From: Streptococcus sp. WM07
GTDB taxonomy: Bacteria > Bacillota > Bacilli > Lactobacillales > Streptococcaceae
Length of the DNA: 40,011 nt
Direction of reading: 5' to 3'
Assembly (NCBI RefSeq): GCF_004570525.1
Contig: NZ_SPPZ01000006.1
Span: forward strand, 1 to 40,011
Shown here: positions 7,778 through 18,415 of the stretch, piece by piece
Layout: every line of letters starts with the position of its first letter
Position numbering within the stretch: position 1 is the first letter of the stretch
The notes under the pieces: generated by a model
Database searches by the model: none
What the model was told of the DNA's origin: nothing
What the model saw: the letters and a program-made list of their open reading frames with translations, nothing else
Position numbers and translations under genes: made by a program

Positions 7778-7810
7778 ATTGTATCAAATAGCCTGACTCA
7801 TGAACAGTCA
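7778..7810 (-). promoter_or_regulatory. liaFSR promoter with inverted-repeat operator candidate
   Basis: Minus strand -10 TACAAT (7778-7783) lies 24 bp before the liaF ATG. A perfect inverted repeat TGACT-N7-AGTCA (7794-7810) covers the -35 position, where the hexamer itself is poor (TGTTCA). A dyad replacing a weak -35 is what an activator such as LiaR would use. The TGACT/AGTCA half-sites recall published LiaR/CesR-type boxes, but the match is by eye. Confidence 0.5.
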
Positions 7811-7820
7811 CAACTCTGTT

Positions 7821-7851
7821 GAAAGAAAAAAGAAGTTGGGAATCCCCAACC
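7821..7851 (-). terminator. Terminator of stkP
   Basis: Minus-strand hairpin GGTTGGG/CCCAAC (arms 7835-7840 and 7845-7850) followed by a T-rich tail (7821-7831), directly after the stkP stop. It separates the gmk-to-stkP operon from liaFSR. Confidence 0.85.
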
Positions 7852-7860
7852 TCTTCCATT

Positions 7861-9783
7861 TTATTCCTCTAAAGAAAGACTAGAACTCGCTTCCGTTCGA
7901 CTGCTAGAAGATGTGCTTGTATTCAATGATGACGACTCGCTTTCTTCTTCACTTTCATCCGTCACAGATGGTATGGACACAGACGAACTCGAAGGATAAA
8001 CGGATTGATTTTGAACAACTGCCGCAACTGTTAATTCGATATTAGCAGACTTGACATCAATAATATTCCCAGCCAAAGGATTCTGTCTCACAATAATATC
8101 GGATTGCACAGCTGTCACCTCATTTGTAACTCGACGACTAATACGGCTAACCGGAACCCCAAGATTAATCAAAGTATCACGGGCGTCACGATAGGTCATA
8201 CTGGTGAAATCTGGCATCTCAATAGAAGTAGCTTGACGTGCTACTTGAAGGACAATCTTCGTATTACCCGTTGGATCAAACTCTTCACCAGCCTCTGGTG
8301 TCTGCGATAGAACGATTCCTGATTCCTCATACGTATCATCAACTTCTTCAATTTTAATCAATCGTTCTGGAACCTGGTGTTCTTCCCTCAGGATCCGCTC
8401 AGCCTCACTCAAAGATTTTCCAACTAAGCTCTCCATCTTAAAACGTGTGCCTTCCGCCGAAACAATCAAATCAACCGTAGAACCTTCACGTCTTTGTGTC
8501 CCAGATTTAGGATTGGTTCGGATGACGTTCCCAGGCTCAATCTCTGTCGAAGTCTCTTCAGAAACATTCCCCACCACTAGACCGGCTTCCTCGATTTGCG
8601 TCCGTGCCTCTGCTAAGGGCAAATTTTCAACCTGTGGAATCACAGCTGAAGATGGACTGAGAAAAATCAACGATAGAACAGCCAATACAACTAACACAAA
8701 GGCCCCAAAAACGACCTTGTACCGCATTCGAATACGCCGACCATGTTTCTTTTTAGGACTAGCTACCTTATTAACAGTCTTACTTTTATTACTCTGCTGG
8801 GGACGAGGACGCGGCTCTATTCTCTCCTCGCTCTTAGTGACCTGCTCAGCTTCCCTGACTGGAGCGGGTGCAACCTTTGGAGCCGGATTCGATTTAGGGA
8901 GCGTCTTAACTTCAGATTCCTTCTCGGTAAAATGCAGAATCGGTTCATTGCGTCGCTCATAGGATAAACTCGTCGATAGATCCAGATACATCTCCGCGAC
9001 CGTTTTATAGCGATCTTCTAATTTCTTAGCAGTTGCCTTGATTACCACATTCTCCACTGGAGTCACTACGCGAGCATTCTCTTCACGAATAGATGGGAGC
9101 GGTTTTTGAAAATGCTGAAGGGCAATCGTAACAGCACTATCCCCATCATAAGGAATATGCCCTGTTAACATTTCATAAAAAATAATCCCCATAGCATAGA
9201 TATCTGACTGAATCGTCGCTTTTGAACCACGCGCTTGTTCAGGAGATAGGTAATGAACACTACCTAACATAGAATTGGTCTGCGTTAAACTGGTTTCCGC
9301 AAAAGCCACTGCAATCCCAAAATCCGTAACCTTAACAGTTCCCCCTTTAGTCAAAAGAATGTTCTGAGGCTTCAAGTCCCGATGGACAATTCCCCGCATA
9401 TGTGCCAAACGCATAGCTAAGAGAATCTCGCCCATGATACGAACCGCCTCTTCATTACCCAGAGGAGCCTTATCCTTGATATAGCGTTTTAAATCTAGAC
9501 CTGAAACATATTCCATAGCCAGGTATTGTTGGCCATCCTCTTCTCCAATATCTGTAATTCGAACGATATTTGGATGATCCAACTCGGCCATAGCTTTGGC
9601 TTCCCTTTGAAAACGGGCTACCGCCACAGGATCGGTTTGGTAATTGGTCCGGAGAACTTTAACAGCGACTTCTTCACCATCTAAAATTAAATCTTTTGCT
9701 AGATAGACATCCGCCATTCCGCCTCGACCAATTTGTTCCATGATCTTGTAGCGTCCAGCAAAGATTTTTCCGATTTGAATCAT
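7861..9783 (-). CDS. stkP: PASTA-domain Ser/Thr protein kinase StkP (PknB family)
   Basis: Membrane eukaryotic-type kinase, 640 aa, that senses muropeptides or lipid II and phosphorylates division proteins. The kinase domain spans about 1-275: glycine loop GRGGMADVY, catalytic K42, HRDLKPQN (134-141), DFG (154-156), and activation-loop threonines in [10 protein letters not shown] proline- and lysine-rich juxtamembrane region precedes a single transmembrane helix (about 355-375). Three extracellular PASTA repeats follow (about 380-449, 450-520, 521-590), then a Ser/Glu-rich tail of about 50 residues. Pneumococcal StkP has four PASTA repeats, so this form is shorter. The ATG overlaps the phosphatase stop (ATGA). 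Confidence 0.96.
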   Translation of the reverse strand: MIQIGKIFAGRYKIMEQIGRGGMADVYLAKDLILDGEEVAVKVLRTNYQTDPVAVARFQREAKAMAELDHPNIVRITDIGEEDGQQYLAMEYVSGLDLKRYIKDKAPLGNEEAVRIMGEILLAMRLAHMRGIVHRDLKPQNILLTKGGTVKVTDFGIAVAFAETSLTQTNSMLGSVHYLSPEQARGSKATIQSDIYAMGIIFYEMLTGHIPYDGDSAVTIALQHFQKPLPSIREENARVVTPVENVVIKATAKKLEDRYKTVAEMYLDLSTSLSYERRNEPILHFTEKESEVKTLPKSNPAPKVAPAPVREAEQVTKSEERIEPRPRPQQSNKSKTVNKVASPKKKHGRRIRMRYKVVFGAFVLVVLAVLSLIFLSPSSAVIPQVENLPLAEARTQIEEAGLVVGNVSEETSTEIEPGNVIRTNPKSGTQRREGSTVDLIVSAEGTRFKMESLVGKSLSEAERILREEHQVPERLIKIEEVDDTYEESGIVLSQTPEAGEEFDPTGNTKIVLQVARQATSIEMPDFTSMTYRDARDTLINLGVPVSRISRRVTNEVTAVQSDIIVRQNPLAGNIIDVKSANIELTVAAVVQNQSVYPSSSSVSIPSVTDESEEESESSSLNTSTSSSSRTEASSSLSLEE

Positions 9784-10520
9784 AACTGGTCCTCCTGTTT
9801 ATAATGAACAAGAGCCACAGAAATATTATCTATTCCTCCAGCAACATTCGCCATGTGTACTAGTGTTGCCGCTTTTTCTTGAAGACTTAAATCAGTCGCC
9901 AGAACTTCTTGAATTTGAACATTGGTAACCATATTGGTCAAACCATCGCTACTGATAATCAGATAATCTCCGTCTTGCAATACTGCTAATCCAATATCTG
10001 GCTTAACAGGGTCTTGTTGACCAATAGATTGAGTAATAATATTTTTCTGAGGATGATTCATGGCTTCCTCCTCAGTAATTTGTCCAGCTTTCAATAATTC
10101 GTTGACCAAAGAGTGATCACTGGTTAACTGAATATACTCTCGCTGATCCCAGATACTCACACGGGAATCCCCTACATGTGCGAAGACAGCTTGATTTCCA
10201 ATAAGAACAACCGCTTCTAGCGTTGTCCCCATACCTCGAAATTCATCTTCTTGCCCCATAGCATGTATTTTCTGATTTTCCGCTTCCAATTGGGTTTCAA
10301 ACCAGAAACGCATCTGATCTATAGAATTAATATCTGAATGAACCCATGCTGCTCCCAAATCCGTAACGGCCATCTCACTAGCAATATTCCCTGCTCGATG
10401 ACCACCCATTCCATCCGCTAATACAATTAAAGGATTTCCTGCTTGGTTTCGAAATTGATTGACAAAATCTTGATTGTTAGAGCGTCTCTGCCCTACGTCT
10501 GTCAACAATGCAATCTCCAT
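9780..10520 (-). CDS. stp: PP2C-type Ser/Thr phosphatase, partner of StkP
   Basis: PPM/PP2C family protein phosphatase, 246 aa (PhpP/Stp1), which reverses StkP phosphorylation of targets in the cytoplasm. Metal-binding motifs are clear: [13 protein letters not shown] near the N-terminus, [16 protein letters not shown] (about 33-48), [27 protein letters not shown], and DNISVALV at the end. The length is normal. It lies 22 bp behind rsmB and overlaps stkP by 4 nt, the standard phosphatase-kinase pair. Confidence 0.95.
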   Translation of the reverse strand: MEIALLTDVGQRRSNNQDFVNQFRNQAGNPLIVLADGMGGHRAGNIASEMAVTDLGAAWVHSDINSIDQMRFWFETQLEAENQKIHAMGQEDEFRGMGTTLEAVVLIGNQAVFAHVGDSRVSIWDQREYIQLTSDHSLVNELLKAGQITEEEAMNHPQKNIITQSIGQQDPVKPDIGLAVLQDGDYLIISSDGLTNMVTNVQIQEVLATDLSLQEKAATLVHMANVAGGIDNISVALVHYKQEDQL

Positions 10521-10542
10521 GTCTTGTTATTTCCTCCTTCAA

Positions 10543-11856
10543 TCAGGATTTCTTTCTTAGTTGGCTGATAAAGAATCCATCCGTCCCAAATAACTCGGGT
10601 GTGATTAGAAGACAGCCATCTACCATCATCTCTGTCTTAGGATGAACTAAGGAAACCTGTTCAAAATCAGGATGCCCTTCTAAAAACTTTTGGATAACTT
10701 GTTGGTTTTCTTTTAAAAAAATTGTACAAGTACTATACGTTATTATACCACCTTCCGCCAAGGTTTGACAAACACTATCCAAAATCTGCAATTGGATTTC
10801 TTGGAGACTCTCCAGATCTTCACGACTCTTTCGATAGCGAATATCGGGTTTCCGACGCAGAAGACCGATTCCAGAGCAAGGGGCATCTACTAAGATTTTA
10901 TCAAAGCTATCTTTAGGAAAGACCTTGTGAACCTCGCGTGCATCCAGCCGCTTTGTCTGAATACGTTCAGATAGGCCCAAGCGTTCTGCATTTTCTTGGA
11001 TAAGGGCCAACTTATGATCGTAAAGATCTAAAGCGATAACTTGGCCACTTTCTAAATAACTAGCTATATGAGTGGTCTTCCCTCCTGGGGCACTACAAGC
11101 ATCTAAAATCCGCTCCCAACCTTCAATTCCTAGGGTAGGGGCTACCAATTGGCTAGATTCATCCTGAATGGTCACACGGCCTTCACGAAAAGCCTGAGTG
11201 GCTGCAAATTGTCCGCTTTCTTTCACAAGCCCAACTGGGGAAATAACTGAATCCTTAGCACTCAATAACTCTTTTAGGTCCTCTTTTTCAGACGGATCTT
11301 GCACACGTAAACTCGCCCTATTCTTCCAAAGTAAGCTTTGCATAATGGCTTCCCCACGTTCTAACCCATACTCATCGATGAGGCTACGAACCAACCAAAC
11401 AGGGAGAGAATAACGGACGGATAAGCGTTTATTCAGCCGTTTAATAATATCTGGATTTGGTAAACCTTCCTTCTCTATCCGTCTCAAAATGGCATTAACA
11501 TACCCACCCGCAGCAGGATGTAGCCGTTTCTTAACAAGTTCCACTGCTTGGTGGATAGCTGCTCGATTTGGTATTTTATCCAAATAAATCATCTGATAAA
11601 GAGTCATTAATAAGGTTGAATAGATAGGAGAATCCAATTGATCACGGTCTTCTATAAAGAACGATAGGTACCATTCAAGTGTAATTTTCCGTGTCAAAGT
11701 ACCATAGACAAGTTCTGTTACCAGAGAGTTATCCGCTTGCGATAAAGAACTCTTCTGTAAAGCCTTGTGCAAGGCAAGGTTCGCATACGCCTCATTTTCA
11801 AGAACGGATTGTAAAATATCTAAACTTAGAGAACGTGCTGAAATCTGTTTACTCAA
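10543..11856 (-). CDS. rsmB: 16S rRNA m5C967 methyltransferase RsmB (Sun/Fmu)
   Basis: RNA (cytosine-5) methyltransferase, 437 aa. The N-terminal NusB-like helical domain (about 1-140) binds RNA. The C-terminal Rossmann domain has the SAM motif [15 protein letters not shown], the motif IV cysteine in [13 protein letters not shown], and the catalytic cysteine in [13 protein letters not shown]. The start codon is TTG, with AGGAG 6 nt upstream that lies within the end of fmt. The two genes overlap by 8 nt, indicating translational coupling in the fmt-rsmB-stp-stkP run. Confidence 0.95.
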   Translation of the reverse strand: MSKQISARSLSLDILQSVLENEAYANLALHKALQKSSLSQADNSLVTELVYGTLTRKITLEWYLSFFIEDRDQLDSPIYSTLLMTLYQMIYLDKIPNRAAIHQAVELVKKRLHPAAGGYVNAILRRIEKEGLPNPDIIKRLNKRLSVRYSLPVWLVRSLIDEYGLERGEAIMQSLLWKNRASLRVQDPSEKEDLKELLSAKDSVISPVGLVKESGQFAATQAFREGRVTIQDESSQLVAPTLGIEGWERILDACSAPGGKTTHIASYLESGQVIALDLYDHKLALIQENAERLGLSERIQTKRLDAREVHKVFPKDSFDKILVDAPCSGIGLLRRKPDIRYRKSREDLESLQEIQLQILDSVCQTLAEGGIITYSTCTIFLKENQQVIQKFLEGHPDFEQVSLVHPKTEMMVDGCLLITPELFGTDGFFISQLRKKS

Positions 11857-12778
11857 ATTGATCTCCTACTTTGACTTCTCGACCAACTCCATTCAGAAAG
11901 TCTTGAATGGGCATGGCTGCCTTTCCAAACGGTTGTACCTGTTCCAAGGACAGAACTCCTTCTCCTGTTCCTACATGCAAAGATTTTTTATCTCGATGAA
12001 TCACCTGACCTGCAGGACCGCTCCCTTCAACAACTGTCACTTGCTGAATTTTCATACGTTTGCCTTGCCAATAAACATGAGCAACTGGCCACGGATACAT
12101 TCCCCTTATCTGATTAAATAACGTAGTAGCCGATTTATTCCAATCCAAGCGCTCTTCCTCTGGTTTAATATTTGGTGAAAAAGTCACTTGTGCAGGATCT
12201 TGTGCTTGAGGCTGGATCTCCCCCTTAACATAAGCTTCCAGTTTTTCTAAGAGCAAATCACGTCCCAAAATCGCCAACTTCTCAAACAGTGTTCCAACAT
12301 TATCCTGTTCCTCAATCGAAAGAGAAGCTTGTGCAATCATATCACCCGCGTCCATTTCCTTAACCATTTCCATCAAGGTAACTCCTGCTTTTTCATCCCC
12401 ATTGATTAAAGCATAGTGGATAGGAGCCCCACCCCGATATTTCGGAAGAAGAGAAGCGTGAACATTCACTGCAAAGTCATAAGTATCTAAGAGTCTAGTC
12501 GGCAAGAATTGGCCAAAAGCAGCTGTCACAATCCCATCTGCATCAAGATTCATCAATTCCTCCATTTCAGGAGAACCTGAAAGTTTCTCAGGTTGATAAA
12601 TCGGAAGATTGTGAGCTAGAGCTAGCTCTTTTACAGGTGTTTGTTTTAATTCCTTTTTCCGACCAACGAGCCGATCGGGCTGGGTTACAACCGCTTGTAT
12701 TTGAAAACGCTGATCTCCTAATAGTCCTTCTAAGACCGTTGCTGCAAAGGCTGGAGTTCCCATAAAAATTACTTTCAT
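11849..12778 (-). CDS. fmt: Methionyl-tRNA formyltransferase
   Basis: Transfers a formyl group from 10-formyl-THF to initiator Met-tRNA, 309 aa. The N-terminal catalytic domain (about 1-205) begins [12 protein letters not shown] and has the folate-binding signature [22 protein letters not shown] with the catalytic Asn-His-Asp set ([18 protein letters not shown]). The C-terminal OB-like tRNA-binding domain follows (about 206-309). It starts 15 bp after priA with GGAT as a modest ribosome site. Part of the gmk-to-stkP operon. Confidence 0.96.
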   Translation of the reverse strand: MKVIFMGTPAFAATVLEGLLGDQRFQIQAVVTQPDRLVGRKKELKQTPVKELALAHNLPIYQPEKLSGSPEMEELMNLDADGIVTAAFGQFLPTRLLDTYDFAVNVHASLLPKYRGGAPIHYALINGDEKAGVTLMEMVKEMDAGDMIAQASLSIEEQDNVGTLFEKLAILGRDLLLEKLEAYVKGEIQPQAQDPAQVTFSPNIKPEEERLDWNKSATTLFNQIRGMYPWPVAHVYWQGKRMKIQQVTVVEGSGPAGQVIHRDKKSLHVGTGEGVLSLEQVQPFGKAAMPIQDFLNGVGREVKVGDQFE

Positions 12779-12793
12779 ATCTAAATCCTTTTC

Positions 12794-15172
12794 TTACTGT
12801 GGTTCATGATCGATTGTCAGCCGAACTTGTTGAAATTCCTTGGTTTGACTAATCTCTAAAATCCGATTTAAAACACCCTCAAGAGCTGGCTCTTGGCGAT
12901 ATTTTATCATTAATTGATAATGGTAGAGGTTATGTGTGCGACTAATCGTGGAGGGAGTTGGCCCTAGTATAATAGCACCGGGGCTAAGTACCTGTTGAAG
13001 GGTCCCCAAAGCTTGATAGGCAATTTTTTCAACAATTTTAGGATCCTTGTGTGAAAAATGAAGAGCCACTGTATAAAAATACGGTGGATAACCCGCCATC
13101 TTACGAATCCCCATTTCCTCTCGGTAGAAGCCTTCATAATCCTGATTAGAAGCATACTGGATAGCATAATGTTCCGGATTAAACGTTTGTAAAAAAACAC
13201 GTCCCGGCTTGGTTGCCCTTCCTGCTCGTCCTGCCACCTGCGTTAACAACTGAAAGGTGCGTTCTGCTGCCCGAAAATTCGGTAAATGAATACCAGTGTC
13301 TGCATTTAACACCCCTACCAAGGTAACATTTGGAAAATCCAAGCCCTTGGCAATCATTTGAGTTCCCAATAAAATATCAGCTTCTCCTCTGCCAAACTGA
13401 GCAAGAAGCTTCTCATGACTCCCTTTTTTACGGGTTGTATCCACATCCATACGAAGTACCCGTGCCTCGGGTAAAACCTCTAACAGCTCTTTCTCCGCTT
13501 TCTCTGTACCAGTTCCGTAATAATGAATCTCTTGACTTTGACAACTTGGACAGACTTGAGGAATCCCTTTTCGAAAATCACAGTAATGGCAATTCATAGT
13601 CCGTGTAGACATATGGAGAGTTAAGGAAATATCGCAATTGGGACACGTATCAACTGCGCCACAAACTCGACACATCATAAAGCTAGAAAAGCCACGACGA
13701 TTCAACATCAGCACAGCTTGCTCTCCTCGATTCAAGGTTTGCTGCAATGCCTCTAACAATGGAGGGCTGATATTTTTATCTTCTTTAGCCGTACGATATT
13801 CCCGAAGATCGATGATTTCTACTGTTGGTATCTGTGCATCCGGATTAGCCCTCTGTGTCAAAGCTACAAAATCATACACGCCTTTAGAAGCTCGCGCTCG
13901 TGACTCCAAACTCGGAGTCGCAGAACCTAAAACTAGTGCCGCTTGATGATACTGAGCTCTTAAAATAGCTACATCCCGTGCATGGTAGCGCGGATTATTA
14001 TCCTGCTTGTAGCTGGCTTCATGTTCCTCATCAACAATGATAACACCAATATTCTTTAGAGGAGCAAAGATTGCTGAGCGAGCACCAATAACAACTCTTG
14101 CTTGACCATGAGTAATCTTCCACCACTCATCATACTTTTCACCTGCAGACAAGCCCGAATGAAGAATAGCTACTTCCTGTCCAAATCTCCCAATAAATCC
14201 CTTGGTCATCTGCGGGGTTAGAGAAATTTCAGGTACCAGCACAATAGCATTTTTGCCTTTTTCTAATACTTGTTCAATAACTTGTAGATAAATTTCCGTT
14301 TTCCCACTCCCCGTTATCCCCTCTAAAAGAACCGGTTGTGTTTTAGCTTCTCCGACGTGGGATAAAATCTTTCTTTTAGCTTCATCTTGTTGGGCATTTA
14401 GCACTGGTGGTTCTGTTGGCTGAACTCCTTCAAAAAAGCTAGCTGAACGGGAAATACTTTTCTCAATTATCTCAATAGCCCCAACGTCGCCTAAATACTT
14501 ACTAATGGCACTAGAAAATTCTTTATTAAAATCCGTAAGTCGCCCTTCTTCAGGATTCTGTAACAAATAATCTCTTGCCGCTAGGCGCCGTTTGGCCTGT
14601 TTTGTGATTTCTAAATTTTCTAAAACCTCTGGCACAGGTCGATACCATTTTTCATATTTAAGAGTCGCTTGATCTAGCGCTAAATACTTCACCTCGACTT
14701 GTTTTTGAGCAGCTAATAATTGAACCTCACCTAATTCCTCTCGGCTCATTTTAGATGCCCGCTTTCCTTCTCCACTTGGAAACAAACGATCCCTAATGTC
14801 TGGAGCTAGCCCCTCTATTGGCAGATAGTACTTATCATACTGGGATTGGAGTAAGCTAGGCATCATGGTTTTTAGAAGTTGAATTTTAAAAGAAAAAACC
14901 TGATGGCGCAGTTGTTCGACCAGCCATAGCTGTTCCTCTGTCAATACCGGTTCCTCATCCAGTACCTCTACAATATCCTTGATTTCATACTCTTGCGTTG
15001 CTGGTACATCCTTGGCAATCACCACTCCTTGAATTAAACGGTTCCCTAATCCAAATGGCACATGGACCCGCACACCGACCTGTATTTTTGCTTGCAAATC
15101 TTTTGGTACAGCATAGGTGAAAGGATAATCTGTTTGACCTGTTGGAACATCAACAATGACATGGATCCACAT
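12794..15172 (-). CDS. priA: Primosomal protein N' (replication restart helicase PriA)
   Basis: Superfamily 2 DNA helicase, 792 aa, that reloads the replisome at stalled forks. The N-terminal 3'-DNA-binding domain (about 1-100) opens VDVPTGQTDYPFTYAVP. The helicase core has Walker A EGITGSGKTEIYLQ, DEEH in IVDEEHEASYK, GSATPSLES, and the C-terminal helicase motif QVAGRAGR. The cysteine-rich zinc insertion (CRVCGAVDTCPNCDISLTLH...CHYCD...CPSC) provides two metal sites. AGGAGG precedes the ATG. A strong terminator-like hairpin lies 19 bp upstream, so its expression may depend on read-through. Confidence 0.97.
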   Translation of the reverse strand: MWIHVIVDVPTGQTDYPFTYAVPKDLQAKIQVGVRVHVPFGLGNRLIQGVVIAKDVPATQEYEIKDIVEVLDEEPVLTEEQLWLVEQLRHQVFSFKIQLLKTMMPSLLQSQYDKYYLPIEGLAPDIRDRLFPSGEGKRASKMSREELGEVQLLAAQKQVEVKYLALDQATLKYEKWYRPVPEVLENLEITKQAKRRLAARDYLLQNPEEGRLTDFNKEFSSAISKYLGDVGAIEIIEKSISRSASFFEGVQPTEPPVLNAQQDEAKRKILSHVGEAKTQPVLLEGITGSGKTEIYLQVIEQVLEKGKNAIVLVPEISLTPQMTKGFIGRFGQEVAILHSGLSAGEKYDEWWKITHGQARVVIGARSAIFAPLKNIGVIIVDEEHEASYKQDNNPRYHARDVAILRAQYHQAALVLGSATPSLESRARASKGVYDFVALTQRANPDAQIPTVEIIDLREYRTAKEDKNISPPLLEALQQTLNRGEQAVLMLNRRGFSSFMMCRVCGAVDTCPNCDISLTLHMSTRTMNCHYCDFRKGIPQVCPSCQSQEIHYYGTGTEKAEKELLEVLPEARVLRMDVDTTRKKGSHEKLLAQFGRGEADILLGTQMIAKGLDFPNVTLVGVLNADTGIHLPNFRAAERTFQLLTQVAGRAGRATKPGRVFLQTFNPEHYAIQYASNQDYEGFYREEMGIRKMAGYPPYFYTVALHFSHKDPKIVEKIAYQALGTLQQVLSPGAIILGPTPSTISRTHNLYHYQLMIKYRQEPALEGVLNRILEISQTKEFQQVRLTIDHEPQ

Positions 15173-15190
15173 ATTTCCTCCTTAAAAACT

Positions 15191-15242
15191 TAAAAAGGGA
15201 GACCATGGGATCTTCATCATTTCATCTTCCCATAGGCTCCCT
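15191..15242 (-). terminator. Intrinsic terminator or attenuator between rpoZ and priA
   Basis: Minus-strand arms 15228-15242 and 15196-15210 pair as AGGGAG/CTCCCT and ATGGGA/TCCCAT around a 3-nt internal mismatch, with a 17-nt loop, followed by TTTTT (15192-15196). Only 18 nt remain before the priA ATG, holding just its ribosome site. It sits inside an otherwise contiguous operon. Confidence 0.75.
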
Positions 15243-15280
15243 CATTTGTAGACTCTAAGACAAGTAGCACACCTGTAAGC

Positions 15281-15595
15281 TTAGATTTTGCCACCTTCTT
15301 CTTTTTCTTTGGCAATTTGTTCTTTGATTTTCTTTTCTTCTTCTTCCTGACGTTGGCGTTCAATTTCTGCCTTAACGCGAACCAATTCTCGCTTAGCTTC
15401 TGGATCAGGATGAATAATCACATTGCCTGCTTCAATTTCTTCCAAAGCACGAAGGGTTGACTTAACAGATTTAAAATCCTGGGTTGGTTCTGCACCTGCC
15501 TCTAATTCATGAGCTCTTTTAGCTTCAAGAATAACAAGTGAATATTTAGATGGCACCTTGTCAAGCAGGGTGTCAATAGAGGGTTTCAACATCAT
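15281..15595 (-). CDS. rpoZ: RNA polymerase omega subunit
   Basis: Small RNA polymerase subunit of 104 aa that helps assemble beta-prime. The conserved core is at the N-terminus ([30 protein letters not shown], then [19 protein letters not shown]). The last third is a long charged, probably helical stretch rich in E, K and Q, usual for streptococcal omega. The frame begins with two methionines and either could be the start. It lies 25 bp behind gmk, a conserved pair in Firmicutes. Confidence 0.95.
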   Translation of the reverse strand: MMLKPSIDTLLDKVPSKYSLVILEAKRAHELEAGAEPTQDFKSVKSTLRALEEIEAGNVIIHPDPEAKRELVRVKAEIERQRQEEEEKKIKEQIAKEKEEGGKI

Positions 15596-15620
15596 AATTT
15601 AGATACCTTTTTCTAATGAA

Positions 15621-16316
<696 letters not shown>

Positions 16317-16328
16317 CTAGGAAAGGGA

Positions 16329-16362
16329 AAAGCCCCGCTTCTTTTCGAAGCAAGGACTTTTT
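16329..16362 (-). terminator. Terminator of rny
   Basis: Minus-strand hairpin with GCTTC/GAAGC inner stem and AGTCC/GGGCT outer pairing interrupted by mismatches, followed by TTTTCCC. It lies immediately after the rny stop codon and before the gmk promoter. Confidence 0.65.
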
Positions 16363-16367
16363 AAAAA

Positions 16368-17975
16368 TCATTTTGCAAACTCGATTGCACGTGTTTCCCG
16401 AATAACGGTAACCTTGATATTACCAGGGTATTCCAAGTTATTTTCGATTTTTTCACGAATCTTGTGAGCCAGTACCGTCATCTGATCATCTTTGAGTCTA
16501 GTTGGGTTGACCATCACTCGGATTTCCCGACCTGCTTGCAAGGCAAAGCTCGATTGAACACCTTCAAATTCAGTAGCAATGTCTTCTAAATCACGCAAGC
16601 GTTGGATATAGTTCTCCAAGGACTCACTACGAGCACCTGGTCGAGCAGCACTCAAGGCGTCTGCAGCTGCAACAATAACAGCGATAACAGAAGTCGGTTC
16701 CACATCACCATGGTGACTGGCAATCGTATTGATAACAACCGGATGTTCCTTATACTTACGAGCTAATTCGGTTCCAATCTCTACGTGGCTACCTTCAATT
16801 TCACGGTCAATCGCTTTTCCTAGGTCATGTAGAAAGCCAGCGCGACGAGCTAGAGTTGGATTTTCTCCTAGCTCACTAGCAATAATCCCTGATAGCTTCG
16901 CCACTTCAATGGAATGACGTAAGACATTCTGTCCATAAGATGTTCTAAATTGCAAACGTCCCATCATTTTCATCAAATCTGGGTGCAAATTAGGTGCGCC
17001 AATTTCATAGGCCGCATTCTCACCATATTCACGAATTCGTTGGTCCATTTCCAAACGATTCTTCTCAACTAATTCCTCAATGCGAGCTGGATGAATACGT
17101 CCATCCTTAATCAAAGCCTCCATAGTCATCCGAGCAATTTCGCGGCGAATCGGATCAAATCCTGAAAGCACTACGACTTCTGGAGTATCATCAATTAAAA
17201 CATCAATCCCTGTCAAACTTTCAAAAGTACGAATATTGCGACCTTCACGGCCAATAATACGTCCCTTCATATTATCATCGGGTAAATGAACGATTGCATT
17301 GGTCTGATCTGAAACAAATTCTCCAGCCATTCGCTGCATAGCCTGAGCTAAGATATCCTTAGCGACCTTGTTCGAGCGCTCCTTGATTTCCCACTCAGCT
17401 TCTCGTACGCGATTGGCAATTTCAGAGGTTAACTTCACTTCAGTCTCCTCTAAAATAATCATTTTAGCCTGTTCCGGCGTCAAACTTGCAATACGCTCCA
17501 ACTCTGCTCGCCCTTCTTCTTCAAGGACAGCAACACGTTCCTGACGTGCATCAATTTGTTTAGATTGTTCATCAAGAGATTGTTCCTTTTGATCCAACAA
17601 CTCTTCTTTTCGAGTCAACTTTTCGTCTTTCCGATCTAAGTTGCCTTCACGTTGAGCCAAGCGGCTCTCGGTTTCTTTAAGCTCTTGACGTTCCGTTTTG
17701 AATTCCGCGGCTACATCTTCTCGATATTTCCGAGCTTCTTCTTTTGCCTCTAGCAAAGCTTCTTTTCTAAGGGCCTTGACTTCACGATTTGCTTCTTTCA
17801 CAAGGGATTTAGCTTCTCGTTCCGCCTGACCACGAACAGTTGTCGCTTCTTGCTCAGCATTTAAAAGTGCTAACTCTGCTGCCTCCTGCTTTTTAGCAGC
17901 TGCTTTTAGAGCAATCACACTTCCAACTCCTAAACCAATGATGACGGCAAAAACAAACAATCCAATTGTTACCAT
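16368..17975 (-). CDS. rny: Ribonuclease Y
   Basis: Membrane-anchored endoribonuclease, 535 aa, that initiates mRNA decay in Firmicutes. A single N-terminal transmembrane helix (about 3-24) is followed by a long coiled coil rich in E, K, R and Q (about 28-200). A KH RNA-binding domain contains [26 protein letters not shown] (about 236-262). The HD catalytic domain includes [26 protein letters not shown] and SHHGD (about 355-425). GAGGTGAAAAC precedes the ATG. It is a single-gene unit between a promoter around 18024 and the hairpin after its stop. Confidence 0.97.
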   Translation of the reverse strand: MVTIGLFVFAVIIGLGVGSVIALKAAAKKQEAAELALLNAEQEATTVRGQAEREAKSLVKEANREVKALRKEALLEAKEEARKYREDVAAEFKTERQELKETESRLAQREGNLDRKDEKLTRKEELLDQKEQSLDEQSKQIDARQERVAVLEEEGRAELERIASLTPEQAKMIILEETEVKLTSEIANRVREAEWEIKERSNKVAKDILAQAMQRMAGEFVSDQTNAIVHLPDDNMKGRIIGREGRNIRTFESLTGIDVLIDDTPEVVVLSGFDPIRREIARMTMEALIKDGRIHPARIEELVEKNRLEMDQRIREYGENAAYEIGAPNLHPDLMKMMGRLQFRTSYGQNVLRHSIEVAKLSGIIASELGENPTLARRAGFLHDLGKAIDREIEGSHVEIGTELARKYKEHPVVINTIASHHGDVEPTSVIAVIVAAADALSAARPGARSESLENYIQRLRDLEDIATEFEGVQSSFALQAGREIRVMVNPTRLKDDQMTVLAHKIREKIENNLEYPGNIKVTVIRETRAIEFAK

Positions 17976-18023
17976 GTTTTCACCTCATATTTTTATCGTG
18001 AATGTTTCATTACATTCCTTATT

Positions 18024-18032
18024 ATTTTATCA
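18024..18032 (-). promoter_or_regulatory. rny extended -10 promoter
   Basis: Minus strand TGATAAAAT, an extended -10 element (TGn plus TAAAAT), about 48 bp before the rny ATG. The -35 region is not convincing (TTCACA with a 19-bp spacer). Confidence 0.4.
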
Positions 18033-18380
18033 CAAATGGCTTTTTTATTGTGAAAATTTGTGAAAAATACCATTGCGGACTTCCACTGATAGCTATCAAG
18101 CCATGATTGCCATTTGTATTTTACATGGATCATCAACCAGCACTCGCTCAAAGCATGGGCAGCAATGGTTTGAGATAACTCCGAATTTTACTTAAAATCC
18201 ATATGGGAGCTGTTCATTTTCGTATAAGAACTTTTCCGTACAATCTTGTTCCCTATAAGTCTATAGTTCAAAATGAATTCTTTAAGTGATTGAATCAAAA
18301 AATGTGAGACGTTCTTATGAAATGCTAACCCTTTTTATCTAAGCCAATCAACCACTATGTCAAAACCATTTCTCTATATA

Positions 18381-18408
18381 GAAAAAGACCGGGATTTTTC
18401 CCAGCCTC
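18381..18408 (-). terminator. Terminator of mapZ
   Basis: Minus-strand GGCTGGGA/TCCCGGTC hairpin (arms 18399-18406 and 18387-18394) with a TTTTTC tail, 8 bp after the mapZ stop. Confidence 0.85.
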
Positions 18409-18415
18409 ATTTCCT

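Larger units (their letters stand above)
17976..18415. other. 440-bp intergenic region between rny and mapZ
   Basis: No convincing gene. It holds the rny promoter at its left end and the mapZ terminator at its right. Between them are a 12-bp perfect palindrome TGATAGCTATCA (18087-18098) and a 6-2-6 palindrome ATTTTA-CT-TAAAAT (18185-18198). On the minus strand a frame stays open for about 65 codons (about 18190 down to the stop near 17997), reading ...WQSWLDSYQWKSAMVFFTN..., but no start has a good ribosome site. It may be decayed coding or repeat sequence. Confidence 0.5.

Noticed and set aside
8447..8962. 171-codon plus-strand frame opposite stkP
   Set aside because: Shadow of the stkP PASTA and linker coding sequence. 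It has no ribosome site, no recognisable domain, and its composition mirrors the opposite strand.
18087..18340. CiaR-controlled small RNA in the rny-mapZ gap
   Set aside because: Only one TTTAAG half-site was seen (near 18281), with no second repeat at the right spacing and no following terminator specific to it.
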